Assembly (NCBI GenBank): GCA_020630875.1
Contig: JAHDIH010000005.1
Span: 124,001 to 188,000 of the forward strand
Source: Deltaproteobacteria bacterium
GTDB lineage: Bacteria; Myxococcota_A; Polyangia; Haliangiales; Haliangiaceae
Direction of reading: 5' to 3'
DNA: 64,000 bases
The notes beneath the pieces were generated by a model. The model saw nothing but the letters and a program-made list of their open reading frames with translations, ran no database searches and was not told the origin of the DNA. A program made the position numbers and the translations under genes. This document shows, piece after piece, positions 8,570-17,564 of the stretch (the stretch's first letter is position 1; each line of letters opens with the position of its first letter).

Positions 8570-10083
8570 CGCAAATAGGTTCCTCTGTTATCGATAATGT
8601 ACGCAGCGTGGTGAGTGGATAAAGCTTGAATGGTCTCTGCAGGATTCACACCTATTGGCCCTGGAAAAATACTGGCGTCTGCGACGAATAAACCCGAGGT
8701 GTCATGAACTCGTCCAAACGAGTCGACAACTCCTCGGTTTGGATGCCTGGATGTTTTGGCAGTTCCCATCAGGTGTACGGTGACCACTTCGGCGTGTTTC
8801 TTTTTAGCGCGTGCAACGGCGTCATCCAGTGACCTTTGGTCGGTGCAAATCGGTGCGCCCTCAAAAGGAAGAATGATTTCCTTGGCGCCGACTTTGAAGA
8901 GTAATTTTCCTAAGCGCGAAAGCCCCGTTTGTATAAGTGAAAAGTCTTGGTCGTTTAAATCGTAGAATGCCTGAGGGGTTCCTCCTGGCATATTTTTTAC
9001 CGACCCCCTGGTGGAGTCTTCAGTTAAAAGCCCAGCAATAAGCATTCTGTCGTAACGTTCCATGATACTTCCAAGCTTTTTCCCTTTAAAAGGGAGGCTC
9101 AGCGCCAGGATGGATGGTGGGATGTTTACAGCAGCGAAGAAAATTCCTTCTTCGCTGAACTCTCTAACTTGAAAGCCTTGATGAACACCTTCCCATCCTC
9201 TTACCGGCTCATCAAAAATAGCGGTGACTTTACAATTGGGGTGCAGTGATAGGTTTTTTCCTAACTCTGGGTGCTTTAGCCCCGAACGCATTAGCAAAGA
9301 CGGCGTATGGATGGAACCGCAGGACGAAACCACGATTTTCGCATGAAACTTTACTTTTTTCTTTTTTCCTTCTGACGTGGTCACCGTAGCCGTTGCGCCG
9401 GTTACCTTTTTTCGTTTGAAGGTCAGTTTGTCTACTCGAGTTTGCGTATAAATTTTTGCGCCAAAATGCAGCGCACGCCGAATGTACGTGACGAGCGTTG
9501 ATTGTTTTGCTCCGGTTGGGCATCCAAAGGCACAGTTGTTGGAACCGGCACAATGCACTTGATTGCGAAGGTTAGGGATTGTTTCCCAACCTAACGCCTC
9601 TGCGCCTTCTTTGAGCAGCGCGTTATCACGTCCGATGGTATGTGGATCTTGATACCCTACGCTAATCCTTCGCTCGACGCGCTCGAAGTAGGGCTCAAGC
9701 TTTGCTAAAGCAAACTCGTCTAGTCCCAGATCCGACTGCCAGTCGGCAAGAATCCGGTCCGGAGTTCTCCAAGACATGGCCCCGTTGATGACCGAGGACC
9801 CTCCAACCACACGACCTTCTTGATACAGCACTGGCGGGTTGCCCACCGCTACCGTAGCTCCTGCGTCTCGATAGAGCGTGCGAAGCATCTTTGAGGTATC
9901 TGCAGAGAAGTAGTCGGTGGTATAGTAGTTACCTTCTTCCACTACAGCGACATCAAAACCAGCCTCCGCCAGCTCTGCTGCCATGGTAGCTCCTCCTGCA
10001 CCAGAACCGATGATAAGTACGTCTGCGTTGATCGACTTCGCGTTTGCGACGTCATCCCCAGTGAAAACACCTTGAGGAATCAT
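8566..10083 (-). CDS. GMC-family FAD-dependent oxidoreductase
   Basis: This 505-residue glucose-methanol-choline family flavoenzyme oxidises an alcohol-type substrate. The Rossmann FAD motif is IIGSGAGGATMAAELAEAG at about residues 24-42, with the E of VVEEG near 50. The GMC signature region GGSSVINGAMSWRTP is near 95, and the C-terminal HLMGTAKTSRHPN plus NPAETIQAL motif carries the catalytic histidine region. A CPTGAKQSTL segment near 188 resembles long-chain alcohol oxidases and steroid/cholesterol-type GMC members. It is coupled at both ends (ATGA overlaps) to a small upstream protein and a downstream unknown. The substrate is unknown; a fatty alcohol or sterol is a reasonable guess. Confidence 0.93.
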   Translation of the reverse strand: MIPQGVFTGDDVANAKSINADVLIIGSGAGGATMAAELAEAGFDVAVVEEGNYYTTDYFSADTSKMLRTLYRDAGATVAVGNPPVLYQEGRVVGGSSVINGAMSWRTPDRILADWQSDLGLDEFALAKLEPYFERVERRISVGYQDPHTIGRDNALLKEGAEALGWETIPNLRNQVHCAGSNNCAFGCPTGAKQSTLVTYIRRALHFGAKIYTQTRVDKLTFKRKKVTGATATVTTSEGKKKKVKFHAKIVVSSCGSIHTPSLLMRSGLKHPELGKNLSLHPNCKVTAIFDEPVRGWEGVHQGFQVREFSEEGIFFAAVNIPPSILALSLPFKGKKLGSIMERYDRMLIAGLLTEDSTRGSVKNMPGGTPQAFYDLNDQDFSLIQTGLSRLGKLLFKVGAKEIILPFEGAPICTDQRSLDDAVARAKKKHAEVVTVHLMGTAKTSRHPNRGVVDSFGRVHDTSGLFVADASIFPGPIGVNPAETIQALSTHHAAYIIDNRGTYLR

Positions 10084-10535
10084 CGGCGAGTTAACCTGTC
10101 TGCTGAAACGATATCGCTATGGGCAATGTAGATTTCCTTCTTGTAGTTTTCTTCGCGTTCTTTTTTCACTTTTTCGATCCATTGCTCAGGGGTGTACCCA
10201 ATTTGGGCTTTTACCTCTGGCTGCTCGTAGTAGCCAAATTTAATGAGTCCGCCCAATGCACGAATGAATTGAGCTTGCGGCATTAGTCCATGCGCCCAGC
10301 GTCCGATGTGTTTGTCGAGTGAGTCGACGTCTAACTTACTTGCCGTTTTTCCATGGAACGGAATGGCAGAAGTTTCGAATGCGTTGAGCGCGGCGAAGAA
10401 ACCCGCTTTTTGAAGTAGCGGCAAAAGCGCGATGCTTTCTGCTACATGAGCTACCACAGCATCGCGCAACGGCTGCTCCATTGGCGGACAATACACGCGA
10501 GAAAGATTAGCAACGAGACGGTCTCTTAGTGTCAC
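10080..10535 (-). CDS. Small partner protein of the GMC oxidoreductase
   Basis: A GTG at 10535 overlaps the TGA of the upstream regulator (GTGA), and the reading starts VTLRDRLVANLSRVYCPP; this start is preferred over an ATG 45 bases further upstream inside the regulator gene. The 151-residue product is helical and soluble with no clear signal. Its place directly before a GMC oxidoreductase, with ATGA overlap, resembles the small (gluconate dehydrogenase subunit-3-like) proteins that accompany GMC enzymes, but I could not identify family residues with certainty. A structural or maturation role for the oxidase is inferred from context. Confidence 0.65.
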   Translation of the reverse strand: MTLRDRLVANLSRVYCPPMEQPLRDAVVAHVAESIALLPLLQKAGFFAALNAFETSAIPFHGKTASKLDVDSLDKHIGRWAHGLMPQAQFIRALGGLIKFGYYEQPEVKAQIGYTPEQWIEKVKKEREENYKKEIYIAHSDIVSADRLTRR

Positions 10536-11245
10536 GCTAACTCTTTTCTTCTTTTGAACGCTTCGCTGTCGTGGGAGCAAACCAACTCATCTGCCGCCGC
10601 CATCGCGTCTTCCCTGTGGCCAGCCTCAATTAATGTGTACATTTTTTTGAGGTGTTCCAGGTACCTGTCGGTAGGGCCGATAAAGTCAGAAAAAGTAGAG
10701 CTGAGTTCGTAGTAAACCACTGCGACTCGATTGAATGTCCAAACCGCAGGGAGCGAATCTGAAGCAGTTACTAACGTTCTTGCCGCGTCGTAATCAAGCT
10801 TTACAAATTCCTGAGGACGTCCTCTCGCGGCCCAAGCTCGTTGGCTTATTTCCCAAGATTTGTCCGTGCCGCCAGGAGCAATTCGCCCGGCAATCATCCC
10901 GATTATTTCTTTTGTGAGTCCGCGACGAAGCGCCAAAATATCTTCGATTACCGACTGAACTTCTGCCGCAGAGTCGAAACGATTGTATTTCAAGTAAGCA
11001 TCGCATACTTCGATGGACCAATTCTTCTTCGGCATCACCGCGATACCACTTCCGCGCTTCGGCAGGACGATCCTCCATTCGGTAAGACGAGCAATTGCCG
11101 AGCGAAGGGTAGGGCGCGAAGTCCCAAGTTCCTCCGCCAGTTCCCGTTCCGGTGGCAAACGGCTCCCTGGCCCGAATCTGCCGCCTATAATGTCTTTTAA
11201 CAATTGGTCAAACACGTCTTTCGTCGTTGTAGTGGATTCAGTCAT
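10532..11245 (-). CDS. GntR/FadR-family transcriptional regulator
   Basis: From ATG at 11245 the product has 237 residues. A winged helix-turn-helix occupies residues ~10-75 with the GntR signature FGPGSRLPPERELAEELGTSRPTLRSAI and the wing LPKRGSGIAV. The C-terminal part is all-helical as in FadR/FCD ligand-binding domains, which bind acyl-CoA or small carboxylates. An in-frame ATG at 11401 exists, but its extra 52 residues are not family-like and would overlap the lon promoter and start. It heads the GMC oxidase operon and is likely its local repressor or activator. Confidence 0.85.
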   Translation of the reverse strand: MTESTTTTKDVFDQLLKDIIGGRFGPGSRLPPERELAEELGTSRPTLRSAIARLTEWRIVLPKRGSGIAVMPKKNWSIEVCDAYLKYNRFDSAAEVQSVIEDILALRRGLTKEIIGMIAGRIAPGGTDKSWEISQRAWAARGRPQEFVKLDYDAARTLVTASDSLPAVWTFNRVAVVYYELSSTFSDFIGPTDRYLEHLKKMYTLIEAGHREDAMAAADELVCSHDSEAFKRRKELA

Positions 11246-11356
11246 TGTATGAGGTTGGTAATACCGCGTATGACATCTCCCGACAACAACTTTCATTGTA
11301 GGCCTTCGAAATGTAGTAAACCTGCTTAAATCATTACTTTTTAAAGGTTCTGTGAG

Positions 11357-11385
11357 TTGACGGTGATTCGAGGGCGACTTACTTT
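11357..11385 (+). promoter_or_regulatory. Candidate promoter of lon
   Basis: TTGACG (11357-11362), a 17-bp spacer and TACTTT (11380-11385). The expected start site, about 7 bases after the -10 element, falls at or within 2 bases of the lon ATG (11393), where no Shine-Dalgarno is visible. The -10 keeps only TAnnnT of the consensus, so support is modest. Confidence 0.35.
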
Positions 11386-11392
11386 CAGTGTT

Positions 11393-13825
11393 ATGAGCCA
11401 ATCTTCGGGTAGCGAGAATCCAGTAGAAATTCCAGATGTCATTCCGGTTTTGCCGCTTCGAAATTCAGTCCTGTTTCCAGGGTCGATCATTCCAATCGAC
11501 GTGGGCCGCCGAAAGTCGGTGAAACTAATTGAAGATGCGATAGCAAAAGAGAGACCGGTGATCGGAATTCTGACGCAAAAGGACCATCGTACCGAAGATC
11601 CAGGTAAAGACGACCTCTACAGCGTCGGATGTGCTGCAAGAATATTGAAAGTCATCAAGCTGGCGAAAGACAACTTTAGCGTAATTCTTCAAGGGGTCAG
11701 CCGGTTTGAAGTAGAGGATGTGGAAGGAAACGAGCCGTTTCTGATGGTGAAGGTATCTCCGGTTCCAGATCCTAGCGCGACCGATGTCGAGCTAGACGCA
11801 CTGGTTTTAAACCTTCGAGATGCCGCCAAACGAGTCGTCAAATTGATGCCAGAGCTTCCCAAGGAAGCGGGGGCGCTTGTTGATAGCGTTAACGAACCAG
11901 GACACCTGGCAGACTTGGTAACTTCTAATTTGGATTTGGAAGTTAACGAAAAACAAGACGTACTTGAAACGTTTGAACTCAACATTCGTCTGCGAAAGGT
12001 TCTGCAGTTTCTCACCAGACAACTCGAGGTGCTAAAGGTTCGCGAGCGAATCAACACTCAAGTGCAAGAAGAGATGGGGCGCAATCAGCGCGAGTACGTG
12101 TTACGTCAGCAACTCAAAGCCATCAAAGAAGAACTGGGGGACCTAGATGACTCCGGTAACGACAACGACGAATTCGAGGAAAAAATTGCGAATGCGGGGA
12201 TGTCCGAAGAAGCGGAGACGGTTGCTTCAAAGCAGCTCAATCGCTTGAAGAACATGCAGCCATCGTCTGCCGAATACACCGTGACGCGGACCTACCTCGA
12301 ATGGCTCGTAGAGCTACCATGGAAAGTATCCACCGAGGATCATATCGATCTGGACGAAGTCCGCCGTGTATTAGATGAAGGGCATGATGGCCTGGACAAG
12401 GTAAAACGAAGAATCGTCGAATACATGGCCGTTCGAAAACTGAAGGATGACAAAAAGGGCCCGATACTTTGTCTGGCAGGTCCCCCTGGCGTTGGTAAAA
12501 CAAGCTTGGGTCGTTCCATCGCTAAAGCCATTGGCAGAAACTTTGGTCGTATTTCACTTGGTGGAGTCCGCGACGAAGCCGAAATTCGCGGGCATCGCCG
12601 CACGTACGTTGGGTCACTACCAGGTCGTGTGATTCAAGGGATTAAAAAGGCTGGCACCAACAACCCGGTGTTTGTTTTAGATGAAATCGATAAACTTGGG
12701 AACGACTTTAGAGGCGACCCTGCAAGTGCCCTGTTAGAGGTCTTGGATCCTGAGCAAAACGCTACATTTTCAGACCACTACCTAGAAGTCGCATTTGATC
12801 TTTCCAAGATCATGTTCATCGCCACGGCGAATCAGTTAGGGCCGATTCCTTGGGCGTTACGTGACCGGCTCGAGATTATCGAGATCCCGGGATACACTCG
12901 CCAAGAGAAAAAACGCATCGCGAGAAAGTTCTTGGTACCAAAACAATTGGAAGACCACGGACTATCTTCCGAAACTGTAGAAATCACCGACGAGGGGCTG
13001 CTAGAAGTCATCGACTCGTACACCCGCGAAGCCGGAGTTCGTAACCTCGAACGTGAGATTGGTTCGGTTTGTCGTGGCATTGCGGTGAAAGTTGCAGAAG
13101 GGACATCACAACCGAAGGAGGTGGTGAAATCGCTGCAAGTTCAAAATTACTTGGGACCAACCAAGTTTGTGAGTGAAATGGCCGACAGACTATCTGAGCC
13201 TGGAGTTTGCACAGGGTTGGCTTGGACTCCCGTAGGCGGAGACATTCTGTTTATCGAAGCGACAAAGATGGCAGGTAAGGGGAAATTAACCCTCACCGGG
13301 CAGCTTGGAGATGTAATGAAAGAGTCGGTTAGCGCGGCGCTTTCGTTTATTCGCTCTCGCTCGAGTCAACTTGGCCTAGGAGACGGCAACTTCTTGGAAG
13401 GCGTAGACTTGCACGTGCACGTTCCTGCTGGAGCGACCCCTAAAGACGGCCCGTCAGCGGGCATCACCATGTATACAGCGCTAGTTTCGCTTTTCACTGG
13501 AATTCCCGTACGAGCTGATGTCGCGATGACCGGTGAAATTTCGCTGCGAGGAAACGTGTTGCAAATTGGGGGGCTTAAAGAGAAGCTGTTGGCGGCTCAC
13601 AGAGCAGGCATCAAGCGCGTCATCGTTCCCCAGCGCAACATGAAAGATCTCATCGACGTTCCAGAGGAAGTTAAAAGCGAGATCGAGATATTCGGCATCA
13701 AACGCATGGATGAGGTCCTTTCGCTGGCTTTAACTGAACCAACGGACGGATTAGCTACCTTGGCTCGTGAGGCGGCCTTGGCAACGGCGAAAGAGAATGC
13801 AATGAAGCCGATTGCTGAGGCTTGA
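11393..13825 (+). CDS. lon: ATP-dependent protease Lon
   Basis: Lon is a cytoplasmic homo-oligomeric AAA+ serine protease that degrades misfolded and regulatory proteins. From ATG at 11393 ([10 protein letters not shown]) it has 810 residues, the standard LonA size. The N-terminal substrate domain begins at [15 protein letters not shown]. Walker [10 protein letters not shown] is near residue 363, Walker [10 protein letters not shown] near 428. The Ser-Lys dyad lies in DGPSAGITM (Ser ~688) and [16 protein letters not shown] (Lys ~731). A TTG at 11357 in frame is not needed. The gene is divergent from the GntR regulator and is followed 35 bp later by dnaK, a proteostasis pairing. Confidence 0.97.
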   Translation: MSQSSGSENPVEIPDVIPVLPLRNSVLFPGSIIPIDVGRRKSVKLIEDAIAKERPVIGILTQKDHRTEDPGKDDLYSVGCAARILKVIKLAKDNFSVILQGVSRFEVEDVEGNEPFLMVKVSPVPDPSATDVELDALVLNLRDAAKRVVKLMPELPKEAGALVDSVNEPGHLADLVTSNLDLEVNEKQDVLETFELNIRLRKVLQFLTRQLEVLKVRERINTQVQEEMGRNQREYVLRQQLKAIKEELGDLDDSGNDNDEFEEKIANAGMSEEAETVASKQLNRLKNMQPSSAEYTVTRTYLEWLVELPWKVSTEDHIDLDEVRRVLDEGHDGLDKVKRRIVEYMAVRKLKDDKKGPILCLAGPPGVGKTSLGRSIAKAIGRNFGRISLGGVRDEAEIRGHRRTYVGSLPGRVIQGIKKAGTNNPVFVLDEIDKLGNDFRGDPASALLEVLDPEQNATFSDHYLEVAFDLSKIMFIATANQLGPIPWALRDRLEIIEIPGYTRQEKKRIARKFLVPKQLEDHGLSSETVEITDEGLLEVIDSYTREAGVRNLEREIGSVCRGIAVKVAEGTSQPKEVVKSLQVQNYLGPTKFVSEMADRLSEPGVCTGLAWTPVGGDILFIEATKMAGKGKLTLTGQLGDVMKESVSAALSFIRSRSSQLGLGDGNFLEGVDLHVHVPAGATPKDGPSAGITMYTALVSLFTGIPVRADVAMTGEISLRGNVLQIGGLKEKLLAAHRAGIKRVIVPQRNMKDLIDVPEEVKSEIEIFGIKRMDEVLSLALTEPTDGLATLAREAALATAKENAMKPIAEA

Positions 13826-13828
13826 CAA

Positions 13829-13851
13829 CTAAGCTGAGGTGATTAGCTTAG
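13829..13851 (+). promoter_or_regulatory. Inverted repeat in the dnaK leader
   Basis: CTAAGCT (13829-13835), a 9-base spacer and AGCTTAG (13845-13851) form a perfect 7-9-7 inverted repeat 10 bp before the dnaK ATG. The right arm abuts the likely ribosome binding site AGGGG. It has the spacing of a CIRCE/HrcA operator but not its sequence. It could act as an operator or as an mRNA hairpin controlling dnaK translation. Confidence 0.45.
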
Positions 13852-13860
13852 GGGTCTATT

Positions 13861-15771
13861 ATGGGTAAGATAATTGGAATAGACCTTGGAACGACAAACT
13901 CAGCGGTAGCGGTGATGGAGGGCAAAGAGCCCAAGATTATCCCGAACGAGGAGGGCAGCAGACTAACGCCGTCGGTTGTCGCTTTTGACGACAAAGGAGA
14001 AGTGCTTGTTGGCACCATCGCGCGGCGTCAGGCCATTACAAATCCTGAGAACACCGTTTTTTCGGCAAAGCGCTTAATCGGACATCGCTTTGATGAGGTT
14101 ACAGATGAAATTAAGCGTCTTCCTTATCACGTAGTGAAAGGAAGCAAAGGCGAGCCTGTAGTTGAAATTAGGGGAAAAAAATACGCTCCGCCGGAAATTT
14201 CAGCACGGGTTTTGCAAAAGCTAAAGCGTGCCGCAGAACAGTACCTCGGTGAAGACGTTACCGAAGCGGTTATTACCGTCCCTGCCTATTTCAACGACTC
14301 TCAACGTCAGGCTACCAAAGACGCGGGAAAGATTGCCGGTCTTGATGTTAAGCGTATCGTTAACGAGCCAACAGCTGCCGCCCTAGCTTACGGGTTAGAC
14401 AAAAGTAAAGAACAGCTCATTGTTGTATACGACCTTGGTGGCGGTACCTTTGACGTGTCTATTCTCGAAGTCGGGGATAAAGTAGTGGAAGTGGTCTCTA
14501 CCAATGGTGACACCCACTGCGGTGGCGACGATGTAGACAACATTGTAATGGACTGGCTGATTGCCGAGTTTAAAAAAGACTCTGGTATCGATGTCGGAAG
14601 CGATAAGATGGTTCTGCAGCGCTTAAAAGAAGCTGCGGAGAAAGCCAAAATTGAGCTTTCATCGGTTCAAGAAGCGCAAATCAACTTACCGTTTCTCACG
14701 GCTGACGCGGCAGGGCCAAAGCATCTCGATGTCAGACTTTCTCGCTCTAAGTTTGAGCAGATGATTAAAGAGTTTGTAGAACAAACCCTCGAGCCGTGCA
14801 AAGCGGCACTCAAAGATGCAGGTAAAAGTACTGGTGACATCGATGAGGTCATCCTGGTTGGTGGCTCGACACGGATACCACTCGTGCAAAAACGAGTGAC
14901 TGAGTTCTTTGGCAAAGAGCCTCACAAAGGAGTGAACCCAGATGAAGTGGTCGCGCTAGGTGCGGCAGTTCAAGCAGGTGTTTTGTCTGGTGACGTAAAA
15001 GACATTCTGCTTTTAGACGTGACGCCTCTGTCACTGTCTGTAGAAACACTTGGCGGGGTTGCGGATGTGATTATCGCTCGGAATACGACGATTCCTACGA
15101 AGCAACAAAAAGTTTACTCTACCGCACAGGACAATCAGAAATCGGTAGAGATTCATATTACGCAAGGGGAACGACCGATGTCCAAGGACAACAGAACCTT
15201 GGGTAAGTTTAAGCTGGATGATATTCCACCAGCTCCTCGTGGCGTGCCACAGGTAGAAGTTACGTTTGATATTGATGCCAATGGTATTCTCAACGTTAAT
15301 GCCAAGGACAAAGGTACTGGCAAGGAACAAAGCATTACGATTACCGCTTCTTCAGGACTGTCCGATGCGGATATCGAAAACATGGTGAAGGATGCTGAAG
15401 CTCACGAAGAAGAAGACAAAGCGCGTAAAGAGTCGATTGAAGCTCGCAACCAACTAGACAGCTTGATCCATGAGCGTGAAAAGTTTGCAGAAGAGTACGG
15501 TGACAAAATCGATGAAGCCGACAAGATGCAACTGGAGGAATCTTTTGCAGAAGCCAAGACGCTTCTTGAAGACCAAAGTGCTGATGGTGCTGCGTTGAAA
15601 GAGAAATACGACTCTCTTGTGGCTTTGCTTTCTTCCATCGGTGAGAAGATGTACAAGAATGCTGCAGCTGAAGCACCACCAGAAGGTGACGTTGCTGATG
15701 ATGGTGACACCGTAGACGCGGAAGCTACAGAGGATGTGGTTGATGCTGAATTCGAAGACGAAGAAGAGTAG
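13861..15771 (+). CDS. dnaK: Chaperone protein DnaK (Hsp70)
   Basis: DnaK is the cytoplasmic ATP-driven Hsp70 chaperone. The 636-residue length is typical. The nucleotide-binding domain starts [16 protein letters not shown], with the second signature [15 protein letters not shown] near 190 and the third [15 protein letters not shown] near 335. The linker [15 protein letters not shown] follows near 378, then the substrate-binding beta domain and a helical lid with an acidic tail ending EFEDEEE. It is 35 bp after lon. grpE and dnaJ are not adjacent. An inverted repeat in the leader may be its control element. Confidence 0.98.
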   Translation: MGKIIGIDLGTTNSAVAVMEGKEPKIIPNEEGSRLTPSVVAFDDKGEVLVGTIARRQAITNPENTVFSAKRLIGHRFDEVTDEIKRLPYHVVKGSKGEPVVEIRGKKYAPPEISARVLQKLKRAAEQYLGEDVTEAVITVPAYFNDSQRQATKDAGKIAGLDVKRIVNEPTAAALAYGLDKSKEQLIVVYDLGGGTFDVSILEVGDKVVEVVSTNGDTHCGGDDVDNIVMDWLIAEFKKDSGIDVGSDKMVLQRLKEAAEKAKIELSSVQEAQINLPFLTADAAGPKHLDVRLSRSKFEQMIKEFVEQTLEPCKAALKDAGKSTGDIDEVILVGGSTRIPLVQKRVTEFFGKEPHKGVNPDEVVALGAAVQAGVLSGDVKDILLLDVTPLSLSVETLGGVADVIIARNTTIPTKQQKVYSTAQDNQKSVEIHITQGERPMSKDNRTLGKFKLDDIPPAPRGVPQVEVTFDIDANGILNVNAKDKGTGKEQSITITASSGLSDADIENMVKDAEAHEEEDKARKESIEARNQLDSLIHEREKFAEEYGDKIDEADKMQLEESFAEAKTLLEDQSADGAALKEKYDSLVALLSSIGEKMYKNAAAEAPPEGDVADDGDTVDAEATEDVVDAEFEDEEE

Positions 15772-15812
15772 TCGCTCGCAGAAAAACTTGCTGGCGTCGT
15801 TACGCGATCCCT

Positions 15813-15832
15813 CGTGACCCTTGTGGGTCACG
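15813..15832. other. Perfect hairpin downstream of dnaK
   Basis: CGTGACCC-TTGT-GGGTCACG forms an 8-bp perfect stem 42 bp after the dnaK stop. No U-run follows, so it is not a classical terminator; it may stabilise the dnaK 3' end. Confidence 0.4.
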
Positions 15833-15865
15833 TCGGCGAGCTTTTCTACTTCGCTAATTAATTGA

Positions 15866-15900
15866 AAAGGAAACGAGACCTTCAAGGCCTCGTTTCCTTT
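15866..15900. terminator. Bidirectional terminator between dnaK and lipoprotein gene
   Basis: AAAGGAAACGAG (15866-15877) and CTCGTTTCCTTT (15889-15900) form a 12-bp stem that is A-rich on one side and T-rich on the other. Such symmetric stems terminate both convergent transcripts: dnaK from the left and the lipoprotein gene from the right. Confidence 0.7.
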
Positions 15901-15916
15901 ATGTGTGCATCATTCG

Positions 15917-16606
15917 TTAAATCTCGTCTGCGTCTCGATACTCAAGCGTTGCTCTCCTGCGCTTACCAACAAGTAACCAGAGACCTTTCTTTCGTGACAG
16001 GAAAAACTCTTGAGGGAGAGTGCCGACTTTCTTAACTGTCTGACAGCGTAATATTGCTTCCATTGCTCCATCGATTTCACGGTCAGCTTTTTCGCATTGC
16101 AAAGATACTTCTTTGGGGCAGTTGGAATTCTTTGTAGTCAATGTCATGGCGCCCACTAGCACCGCAGACGCCGTCGTACCTTTCCACGTGCAGGTCGCCT
16201 GACGAGTTCTCGAATGCCCACCTCTTATCAATTTTACCCGCGGCACTCTAACTTGACTTGGCTTCTTTCTGTTTTTTCCTGGTTTAGTAATGGGGGAATA
16301 CGTCCTCGTAGAATAACCATGAGTACTCTCATAGAATTGCAATGACAAAACTACTTCGGAACTATTAAGTACGAAATTGAGTTCACTGGTGGAGTTGATT
16401 TCCGAACCTCCACGCGAACAACCATGAAAGCTGTGTAGTTCTACATTACCAGCATAGGCTCTTATGGTTGGTGATCGAGAAATTTTGTCACGCCAGGAAC
16501 TTTTGTTTTTTTCAGGCCAAGCTGTCTCGCTGGCGTGAGGGTTGGAACTCTTACAACCAATCACGCTCGGTAAGACCATCAGAAACAACATACTTTTATT
16601 TGTCAT
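15917..16606 (-). CDS. Hypothetical lipoprotein
   Basis: This 229-residue protein is not recognised. It starts with a lipoprotein signal peptide (lipobox SVIGC, Cys at about residue 18). The mature part is basic, rich in Ser/Thr/Arg, with five further cysteines that could pair in the periplasm. No known domain is visible. It converges on dnaK across a shared terminator and diverges from the M74 peptidase gene 41 bp away, at the edge of a block of exported proteins. Confidence 0.65.
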   Translation of the reverse strand: MTNKSMLFLMVLPSVIGCKSSNPHASETAWPEKNKSSWRDKISRSPTIRAYAGNVELHSFHGCSRGGSEINSTSELNFVLNSSEVVLSLQFYESTHGYSTRTYSPITKPGKNRKKPSQVRVPRVKLIRGGHSRTRQATCTWKGTTASAVLVGAMTLTTKNSNCPKEVSLQCEKADREIDGAMEAILRCQTVKKVGTLPQEFFLSRKKGLWLLVGKRRRATLEYRDADEI

Positions 16607-16647
16607 TGTTCCCGTAACGCATTGAATGACGTAAAGATCTAGCTCTT

Positions 16648-17469
16648 ATGGTTGCCGGGGAAAATTCGGCAAACGCATCGGGGTGTGGCATACTTGGTGG
16701 GTTGAGTCGTAGTGTTCTATTCTTGTTGATTTTTGCGTCTTGTTATCGTTGGGAGTTCTTCGATGACGGTAGCAGTGTTTCTTGGGGCAAAGCTTCTCGC
16801 GGAGTTTTGGTTTCTCCTGCGAGACTACCGACTAAGGGACGTGGGTTTTACATTCCCAAGCGTTGGAAAGACCGCGGACTTCGCTATGGAACTGAGGAAT
16901 TAGTTTCCACCATCAAACATGTGGGAAAGAAACTGAATCGCAAACACCGCGGCCGAAAGATGGGGGTTGCGGATTTGTCGCTAAAGCGTGGTGGGCGCAG
17001 TGCGTGGCATCGTTCGCATCAAACTGGCAGAGATGTAGATATCGTTTTTATGATGCGTGATGACCAAGGCTTGCCTTACAACAGTGAGTTTATGCTGCGA
17101 TTTAATGACGATGGGCTCGCGACCAATGGTTCTGGTATTCGATTCGATACTTCTGCCAATTGGACCATCGTGCGGGAGTTACTTCTTAACCCCAATGGAG
17201 ACATTCAATACATCTTTATCTCTGAGGGCCTAAAACAGAAGCTCCTGGACCATGCTCAGCGTATCGGCGAGCCGCCTGGACTAATCGAAGCAGCGAGTTA
17301 TGTAGTGCGACAACCCTCAGACTCTCTGGCTCATAACGATCATTTTCATGTGAGGATGCTTTGCTCAACCTACGACCTTTCTGTGGGGTGCAAAGAATAC
17401 GGCACCCTTCGTTGGTACAAACGTGATTTGAAGTATCGCAATCGAGGGAAAAAATTACGGACTGAGTAG
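16648..17469 (+). CDS. Lipoprotein murein endopeptidase (MepA/M74-like)
   Basis: The 273-residue product resembles penicillin-insensitive murein endopeptidase (peptidase M74), a LAS-fold zinc enzyme that cuts peptidoglycan cross-links. Zinc and active-site motifs are seen: WHRSHQTGRDVDI near residue 124 (H-x6-D-type) and HNDHFHVRM near 231. The N-terminus has a hydrophobic core ending in a lipobox, LIFASC, suggesting attachment to a membrane instead of the free periplasmic MepA form. The n-region before the core is long, so a later TTG start (near 16702) is possible. Neighbours are exported proteins, not an operon of cell-wall genes. Confidence 0.85.
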   Translation: MVAGENSANASGCGILGGLSRSVLFLLIFASCYRWEFFDDGSSVSWGKASRGVLVSPARLPTKGRGFYIPKRWKDRGLRYGTEELVSTIKHVGKKLNRKHRGRKMGVADLSLKRGGRSAWHRSHQTGRDVDIVFMMRDDQGLPYNSEFMLRFNDDGLATNGSGIRFDTSANWTIVRELLLNPNGDIQYIFISEGLKQKLLDHAQRIGEPPGLIEAASYVVRQPSDSLAHNDHFHVRMLCSTYDLSVGCKEYGTLRWYKRDLKYRNRGKKLRTE

Positions 17470-17564
17470 TTTACCCCCCAGCGGATAGAGTTGTAGGCCT
17501 GAGTAGTTGTTGGCCAATCTTCCATACTTAGCAGTTGGCACGTTACTTGAAGTTGTAGCGAGAC

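Noticed and set aside
13829..13851. Classical CIRCE (HrcA) element before dnaK
   Set aside because: The spacing is right but the arms do not match TTAGCACTC/GAGTGCTAA, so it is recorded only as an inverted repeat.
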